NCBI GenBank assembly: GCA_021018995.1
Contig: CM037591.1
Location: 68,785,901-68,849,900, forward strand
Source: Chloranthus sessilifolius
Lineage: Eukaryota; Streptophyta; Magnoliopsida; Chloranthales; Chloranthaceae
Direction: 5' to 3'
Length of the DNA stretch: 64,000 bases
Below the pieces are notes generated by a model. The model made no database searches, had not been told where the DNA came from, and worked only from the letters and a program-made list of their open reading frames with translations. How positions within the stretch are numbered: the stretch's first letter is position 1; every line of letters begins with the position of its first letter. Below, in pieces: positions 56,760-64,000 of the stretch. Made by a program: the position numbers and the translations under genes.

Positions 56760-59700
56760 GCATTCATTAGTTATAAGAATTTTTTTCCTTGTTGGAGGTC
56801 GGGAGGGGTTGGTTGACCCGCTTGTCTTTGTATGGGTCCGCCATTGTTATCATGGTTATGCCATCGATATCTTCATAGCCGAACCCCAAAAAAAATTCAT
56901 GCCCATTCGTCAAGATCATTATCATCTTCATCATTATCATCGGTCTTATCACATCTATTTGGGGTCAACTTTGCAAGTTCTCGTTTCTGATTAGTGCTAA
57001 GCTTTTTGTATGTTCGCAATCCTTCATATCCCTTATCATGGCTTCCCTCGAGGTCTTCATTAGTCTTCATCTTCTCCTACTTTCTTGTGCTTATAACGCC
57101 TCAACTATTCGTAGAGGGTACCTCTAGCCTTTGATGAACATGTCCAAATCACCTCAAGGGCATTTTGTAATTTTGCCATTCAAATTTTCTCTTAATGTAC
57201 TTGTTCTAAATTTTATCCTTTCTTGCTTCCTACATATCCGTCTCAACATATGCATTTCAACCACATGTACTCTATCTTTTTACTATTTTTTTGTAGCCCA
57301 ATAGTCTGTACTATATAATATATAGGTTTAGCCACGGTAGTACAAAACATCCCTTCAAACTAAATGGAACTCTTGGGTCGCACAATAGTCCCCTTGCTTG
57401 CTTCCATTTTATCCAACCTGCATTAATCTTTTTTTAGACTTCCTCTTCAAATCCACCATCTAAGTGTAAAGTAGAGACTAAATAGCAAATATATGGCAAT
57501 GTATACTAAATGACTTTCTATTTTTTTAAAAATCCTCTTCCAGACTATCATGTTCACTAAATTTTTACTTCAAGCATTCTTTATTTGTTTAGCTAATTTT
57601 CAAATCCCTTGACTTCAAAGCTTTCCTCCATAACGTCAACTAATAATTTATTTCTACCTTGTTTTTGTGTAATTAATAGTACGTCATCTGTAAATAACAC
57701 ACACTCTATAATCTCTTCTTGTATGTCTATGGTTAACGCTTTCATGACTAAGGAAAACAAATAAGAGCTCAACGCAGATCCTTAATGCAGCGCAACTCGA
57801 CAGGGAACTCGTCTCTCAACATATCATTCTTAAACTAGTTACTGCCCTCTCATGTCTTAGATAACTCAATATATAAGCTCAAGATGCATTTCTTCCTCAA
57901 CGTCCACCGGATTACCTGTTGGCACTCTATCATAAGCCTTCTCCAAATCAATAAAGACTATATGTTGGTTTCTCCTTTTCTCTCTAAACTTTTCCATAAG
58001 TTGCCTCAGTAGGAAACAACTTTCATTGTTGAGTTTCTAGGCATAAATTCAAATTGGGTCTCCGATAAATTATATTTTTGCCTTAGTCGCCCTCAAAGTT
58101 TAATCATCCAACTTATTAGCTTAATGCCTCGATTGTTGGCACAATTTTGGATATCTCCTTTGTTTTGATAGAAAGGGACCATAATGTTCTTCCTTCACTC
58201 CTCAGGCATTTTTTTCAATTTTAGTATCTTGTTAAATAATTTAGTCAACTAATTCAAATTTTCTCTCCAAACACAATTCAACCTTCTATCGGTAGTCCAT
58301 CATGTTCTAATATTTTCTTTTCTTCATCTTTGCTAAGGCTGCTTTACTTCAACTTTGGATATTTCATTGATCATCCATTGATTTGGTTTCTCTTCTTTAT
58401 CTATTTCATTCAAATATGTTTATAAATTTTTAAAGTACTCTTGCCATCTATTTTTTTATCTAATCCACTTTTATCAAGACCTTTTGATCTTTGTCTCTAA
58501 GGCACCTTAGTCAAAAGTCTAATTTTCTTTTCTCTAAATTGCAAAAAATTATATATTTTTCCTCTCCTTTTATTCCAGGCTAGTATATAAATTTTCGTAC
58601 ACTTCATATTTAGTTTTGCAGACGATGTGTTTAGCTTCTCTTTTACTGAGCTTATATCTTTGAAGATCTTCTATAGTTCTTATTCTTTGTCCATTCTTCA
58701 AAAGATTTTTTCTTCATGACAAGTGACTTTTGAATGTCCGCATTCCACTACCAAATTTCTTTTGTACACATTTTCTTCCTTTAGATTTTTTGAGCACCTT
58801 CTTAGCAGCTTGTTCAAGATATGATGCCATCTATTCTCACATCTCATTTTGGATTTCCTTCTCGCCATCGTACTTTGGAGTCATTCCTTTTTCTTTTAAA
58901 ATTTATCATTTTGTCTCCTTCAATTCCCAACATTTAATTTATGGGGATCATTTGTCATCATTTTATCACTTGGATCTTGATAAGAACATCCAAATCTATC
59001 AATCTACATCACGTTTGTAAGGTCCATTGATAGGATGACCTTGAAATCCTTTTAGTTTTCCCACTCTCGTTGCCTTAATAAGAGATAATCTATTGAAGTT
59101 CAATTTTCTCCACTCTTAAAAGTTACTAAGATGCTCGTTTCTTTTTGAAAAAGCTATTTGTTTTGCCAAGTCAAAAGTTATTAGAAAACTAAGGATAGCT
59201 CTGTTGCGGATATTTTAGGTGCTGATTTTTTATTTAAAAATTAGAATAAAAGGTGAGAAGAAAGATGAAAACAACACTCCTAAAATTATCCAGGCCTGCA
59301 AGATACAGGGTCTTTTTGTAGCAAATTTTAAAAGTAAGAGTTTGTCCCATAGGGAGTAGTGATCTAAAACCTAAGAGGTTGTATAGTAGACCTCCAGATC
59401 TGGCAATTTTAGCCTAGAAAACAAAGAAAAGAAAGAGTCTTCGGTTTCACTAGATCTAATCTACAAAATAGAAATATAAAACTAGATCTACAAGATTGAA
59501 GGAGATGGATGGTAAAATAAAATGTAAAATGGGGAAAAATAGGTAGCTAGGGACTGGTTCTTATTGGAAAACAAATCAAGACATGTGAATATGCAGCTAT
59601 CCTTCACTTGGCTACAAGCATAAGTGCAAGGCAGACGAATTCAAACCAAACCAAGAGCTTGAACTAATCTTAAGGGTATGGGCTGTCCACTTAAATGGTT

Positions 59701-60950
59701 ACAGATCATCCTATAGACTTCATCCAATCCAAAGGCGCAAATTGAAACAATAAAACCATTGCAGCCACTATGCTTGTAAGGTTACAAACACTTACAATCA
59801 TAGGGTCAAATAATCCATGTAGATCTGGTGAGAACCACTAGAAATCAGAGATTATTTGGGGATCTAAGGCTATTCCTTGGTGGAAGTGTTGTAGCTGCTG
59901 GAAGTGTGCAACTTTTGTGTAGATGAGGTGCTGCTAGCTAGTGCAACTGCTGAAGCTTTATGGCTATTCCATTGTGCAGCTGCTCCAAGTAATGTTGAAC
60001 CCTTTTTATGACTGCTGCAACTGAAAATGGAGTTCATGTGTGCATTCATTCTCCTATATGGCTGCTCAAGAGTATTCATTGCAGCACTTTGAGAATGCAT
60101 TGCAGCCATCTGACATGTAGCTGCTGAAAGTGACCCTCAAAGCACCTCCAATGTGCATAGAGCTGAAGCCGTTCCATTCATCTCTCACTCTCAGCTGCTG
60201 ATTGATTCCAAAACTCCTCTTATTGATACTTCTAATTGAAAAGCTGCACTAAGACTTCAATTACTTTCTTACTGCAAAACAACACTAAAATGCAATTATT
60301 AATCACTCTAAGCCCTAGCAAGAGCCAGGTTAAAGGGGTAAAAAGTGGTAAAAACCAGTGACTAACAAGCTCCCACTATCTTATTCCTTTCACCAAAATC
60401 ATATCCTCCTTGTCTTCTTTAATATTTGTTTCCCATCCTCTCTATGTGTTTATTAATCACCTCCATTCATCATGCTTTCACTATTGGGTATGCCTTGTAC
60501 CAATTAATCGATCTTTTTTCCTGTTTCACAATTTCGCATAGTCCAACTTCGGGTGCATACACATTACTAGCATTTAATATTTTCTTATGCAAAATGATGT
60601 AAACCATCATACTTTGATCATTCTTTTTCTTGACCTTCAAAATCTTATCCTTTGAATATTTATCCACTACAATGCCTACCTCATAGTGAGAGTTACTCTT
60701 GCCTGAGTAGTAAAGCTTGAACCCATCTCCCAGGTCCTTAGTCTTCTCTCCTCTTCAATTTTCACTTTGTTTCATGCAAGAACATTACATTAATCTCTAT
60801 TCTTCTCATGACATCTATCAGATCGGCATTGCCGCCAGTTAACGTACTTACATTGTAAGAATTCTTATGTAGCTTCTGGACCTTCTTTTCCCGCACATAT
60901 CTATGTTATTGTGAGAGTTCTAAATTCCACAATAAGTGACATGCTACTGA
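56760..60950 (-). pseudogene. RTE-type LINE, decayed, split by a solo LTR
   Basis: On the - strand, endonuclease remnants lie at 60667-60470 (VYAPEVGLCE). The reverse transcriptase runs from about 58260 to 57660: LFNKILKLKKMPEEW, NRGIKLISWM, SETQFEFMPRNSTMK, FIDLEKAYDRVP and, as catalytic site, FTDD where FADD is usual. The 3' part toward 56900 is rich in ATGATG-type triplets, typical of RTE tails. Several stops and shifts. Plant RTE elements encode one endonuclease/RT protein. The 59202-60367 LTR interrupts it. Confidence 0.75.
59202..60367. mobile_element. Athila-family solo LTR with perfect 5-bp duplication
   Basis: Starts TGTTGCGG and ends GACTAACA; blocks such as AGTAGACCTCCAGATCTGGC match the LTRs at 30183 and 43279. 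Flanked by AGCTC at 59197-59201 and 60368-60372. At 1166 bp it is shorter than the 2.0-kb LTRs and lacks their CTCGAG cluster. Solo LTRs arise by recombination between the two LTRs of one copy. Inserted in the LINE. Confidence 0.88.
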
Positions 60951-62826
60951 ATTCCATCACACCGTGTTGCTTACAGGAGAAGCCATAGCCAACCCTTACC
61001 TATTACAACAAGATTCTGTTGTAGCATGTCGCTTACGGGGGACACCCTAGCCATATGTATCAAATCACACAGAACACATGATGGTTCCACATGTAGCACA
61101 TTTAAAAAGGTTACCCTCGTACCAAGAGTTTTGGTGCTTGGCTCAGTTATAACTAAAAATTGAAATGGAGCAACCACTTATAACACACATTGAAAGGGGG
61201 CAACTACCTTTACCGAAGTAGCCGTACAAATTTTTACTTAGATGGGGGGGGGGGGGGGAGAGAGGAACTTCTCCTCAGCCTCTACTTGGCTCCGCCAATG
61301 CTTGGAGCAGAACCATAATTCATTACCACTCATGAATTTTTAGTTTCAAAATGTTTTTATTAGGTGACTGACCTGGTAATGTAGAATTGAAGCTTACATG
61401 TCGAGATCCTAGACTGGATAAAGAGGAAACATTGAAAAAGAAAATGGATAGGCGAATGGGTTTTTAAAAGGCCTGTTAAAGACCCGTGTGCGCGTTATTG
61501 TAGGCATTTTATCTTGGTTTAGTTTCCTTTTTTTTATTAGGATTCTTTTAATGAGTGATTTGGTTTAGGATTAGTTTTCTTATTTAAACTATTTAGAGGT
61601 CAGACACATATATGTGATATGTGTTTGTTAATTTCGTCACTTTTTGTGCAACCATCGGAGAAGTAGTAATAAGTCTATCAATATGTCAGAATTGTGTGAT
61701 TCTTGTCTTGTTGGAAAGCTACTTCGATAAGCTTTCAAATAAGACCAATTTCACATTAATTGGACACTGTTTGACCCATCAAAAGTGGTCACATAATAAA
61801 AAGACAAGAATAATGGTGAGATTAATTATGATTGTTAGATTAAAAAATTTGAATGGTTGATTAAAAGTTTTATTTTAAGTAGTATTCCTAGGATTTTTTT
61901 CTTTATAAATATACATTGTAATCTCTTATGAGAAATATTATTGATGATGAATGAAAATTTGTTTTGCAAACTTGAGGGCTTTAAAAAGTTTTCTGTGAGG
62001 GTGTGATTCTCTCAAACTTGAAGAGTGATTCTTCGTTTCGTGTGCGGTTTGGTGTGTGGCTAACTTTTCTTTCTTTGAGTAATTCCTTGAATCTTCTTTT
62101 ACCCCTATTTTCCTTTTTATTTTTGTTTTAATTGACGAGCGAGAACCCTAATCCCTATCTTGCGAAATTTACGCTATTTTAGGATTAGCTTGCAATTTTT
62201 CTGAATCACTTGGTCACCGACACACATTATATATATTGTGTCCTACATGGACGTTAATATGGATGTAAGTCTCTATGATCTTAATGTCTACGCATCTCAA
62301 GATTCATGTGTATGGTGTGCACAGATGACCAGGTCGATCATCAAAGACTAGCTCTTCAATAAAGATCAAAATTATAACGAGTGGTATTAAGTGACCAACT
62401 CAATCAACAACTGTGGTGATCAGGTCATCAATTTGTACACATGGCACCATTTTGGCACCACTTGCTATAATGTGCACGGGCTGTGTGAGCCCTAAGAATA
62501 CATTGGAAAATCATCTTTATTATGTGGTTAATAGCCTACAAGCACAAAAACATAAATAGCTAAAACAGGTTTCGACAATCACATAGTAGCCATTCCATTT
62601 GCTAAATTTTCTCTCAATATATTATCTCTTCATTTTGATCATTATAAAATCTTGTAACTCTAAATCCTTTCTCCTTAGTTTCAACTTATTATTTACTTAT
62701 TTTCTTTTCCTACCAATTATTACTATATCTTCAGTAAACCACATACACCATAAAACTCTGAAATCCCATTTTCCTTTTTCTTTTTTAATTCATAATTAAG
62801 AGCTAGAGCTAACAAATATTGTGTAG

Positions 62827-63013
62827 TTCATATATGTGTTATCAGAGCCAAATGGAAGGATGAAGCTGTATGAATTTGTAGCAATCTTCGGAGTGTTGAT
62901 GTTGGTATTGGCTCAAGTCCCATCGTTTCACTCCCTTAGGCACATCAACCTTGTTTCCTTGTTTCTCTGTCTTGCCTACAGTGCTTGTGCCACTGCTGGA
63001 GCCATTAAAGCAG
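62827..63013 (+). CDS. GABA transporter 1-like permease, fourth recognisable exon position
   Basis: Encodes FIYVLSEPNGRMKLYEFV, FGVLMLVLAQVPSFHSLRH and LFLCLAYSACATAGAIKAG, continuing directly after GGQSIK of the previous exon. Two membrane helices; the QVPSFHSLRHIN loop is highly conserved in the family. Acceptor GTGTAG ends at 62826, donor GTAAAA at 63014; phase 0 in, phase 1 out, 187 bp. No stop. The rest of the gene lies beyond the right edge. Confidence 0.92.
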
Positions 63014-63342
63014 GTAAAAACAATTGAAACATAATTATAAACTTTGTCTTCTCCTTTCTATGTTTCAATTTATTTAAAGATGAGTTAAAAGAATCAAATG
63101 TAATTTAGGTAGCACTTTGGTGCGCGTCGTAGACAATAATGGAGTGTTTGATTCCTTTTCCATTTAAACAATAGACTAAATGTTGCTTTTTCTTATTTAT
63201 TTATTTTCTTATTTAAATAACCAGACTAATGCTTCTCAATCACAAATTTTTTACTTCAAAAATTAAGTGGTTAAGTTAATAATTACCCACATTTTGAGAA
63301 AGTCCTTTTTTTAAGGAATCATTTGTGAAGTTGGCATGCAAC
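63014..63342 (+). other. Start of next transporter intron
   Basis: AT-rich intronic sequence. No gene seen. Confidence 0.6.
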
Positions 63343-64000
63343 TGTTGGTTGGTTTAGTCTACTACTTCTTATCATAAAGATGATAAAGATAAAATAAAGG
63401 AAGTAAAATAAAACAAAACAAAATGGGGGGTGAATACAACACATAAACAAATAATAGACCTGCAAGATACAGAGCTATTGTAGCAAGTTTTGATAAGTAA
63501 GAGTTTGTCCCACAGAGAAATTGATCTAGAACTCAAAATTGGCTATAATAGTAGGCCTCCAGATCTGGCTACAGATCTGGCAATCCTAAAGAAAGGGAGT
63601 TGGGTGTCACAACTACACTAAAGTACCTACTAAAAGAAAAGAAATAAAGTGCAGTCCTATTCTGAAGAAAGGGTTATTAAGAAGGTGGTGATGATGTGTT
63701 AAAATAAAGATAAAATGGTACGAAGTAAACTATTAGGTCAAGTTCATATCAGTTTTGTAACTCAGATCTAGATCTGCTTCTCTAGGAATCCTTGCTAAAA
63801 TGCTATAAAAAACTTCAACAAGGAAGAAGAATCCAACTCACTCTTATGATTCAACCTGGTCCCTTAAGGCTATAACCTGTCCACTTTAATGGTCACAGAC
63901 TATCAAATAGGGAGGATTAAAGCACAAGAAGAAAATCAGAAAAGCAATCTGATCAAATGGAGTAGATTGATCTTAAGGCTATAACCTGCCCACTCAAATG
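63343..64000. mobile_element. Athila-family LTR, cut by window end
   Basis: Begins TGTTGGTTGG and then follows the family LTR (GACCTGCAAGATACAG, GTAGCAAGTTTTGATAAGT, AGGCCTCCAGATCTGGC). Same orientation as the other copies. Solo or part of a full element cannot be told. Confidence 0.75.

Larger units (their letters stand above)
56234..62826 (+). other. Second large intron of the transporter gene (about 6.6 kb)
   Basis: Donor GTTGGT, acceptor TTGTGTAG. Contains MITE-related sequence (56440-56610, 61030-61150), an RTE LINE and an Athila solo LTR. A G-run lies at about 61246-61258. 61260-62826 has no gene; TATAAATATACATTG at 61912 with a following CTCTTATGAGAAA could mark an old LTR, but no boundaries are visible. 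Confidence 0.8.

Overview
The window is nuclear DNA from a flowering plant with a transposon-rich genome. The evidence is spliced plant-type exons, Ty3-type elements of the Athila and Tekay kinds, Mutator-like elements (MULEs) carrying DUF1985/Ulp1-like genes, an RTE-type LINE, a TRIM, and AT- and G-rich microsatellites. Nothing prokaryotic or organellar is visible. Species cannot be read from the sequence. The very long TE-filled introns suggest a lineage with expanded introns, but that is inference.

The one convincing host gene is a GABA transporter 1-like amino acid permease (AAAP family) on the + strand, seen as three short exons at 27340-27570, 56136-56233 and 62827-63013. Their splice phases match and together they read as one continuous stretch of the family's protein. 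The introns between them are about 28.6 kb and 6.6 kb. The first exon was not found and later exons lie beyond the right edge, so the gene is larger than the window shows.

Layout. 1-6618: right part of a MULE, with a DUF1985/Ulp1-type gene (+), a decayed MURA-like transposase (-), three arrays of a 20-bp palindromic unit and a terminal inverted repeat. 7000-8648: LTR of a Tat/Ogre-like Ty3 element. 8954-9263: small non-autonomous MULE with a perfect 9-bp target duplication. About 9.4-25.15 kb: a complex, repeatedly duplicated block built on a GAAGCG-N4-CGCTTC motif, holding a second decayed DUF1985/Ulp1 gene (+), short plant-like ORFs and a FAR1-domain ORF (-). 25.2-27.3 kb: tandem repeats and MITEs.

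The large intron (27571-56135) contains a Tekay-type element with a 3.1-kb LTR, interrupted by a 15.2-kb Athila-type element with both LTRs and a near-perfect target duplication. It also holds a TRIM, a small MITE and an 845-bp inverted-repeat element carrying the same GAAGCG motif as the 9-25 kb block. The next intron contains a decayed RTE LINE split by an Athila-family solo LTR with a perfect 5-bp duplication. Another LTR of that family runs off the right end.

Almost all transposon genes are broken, mostly by glutamine- or tryptophan-to-stop changes, the pattern left by C-to-T decay of methylated DNA. The host exons have no stops. The most unusual feature is that three unrelated kinds of element each carry dense non-coding clusters of their own short palindrome: TATCGGCCGATA in the first MULE, GAAGCG-N4-CGCTTC in the 9-25 kb block and the 845-bp element, and CTCGAG in the Athila and Tekay elements.
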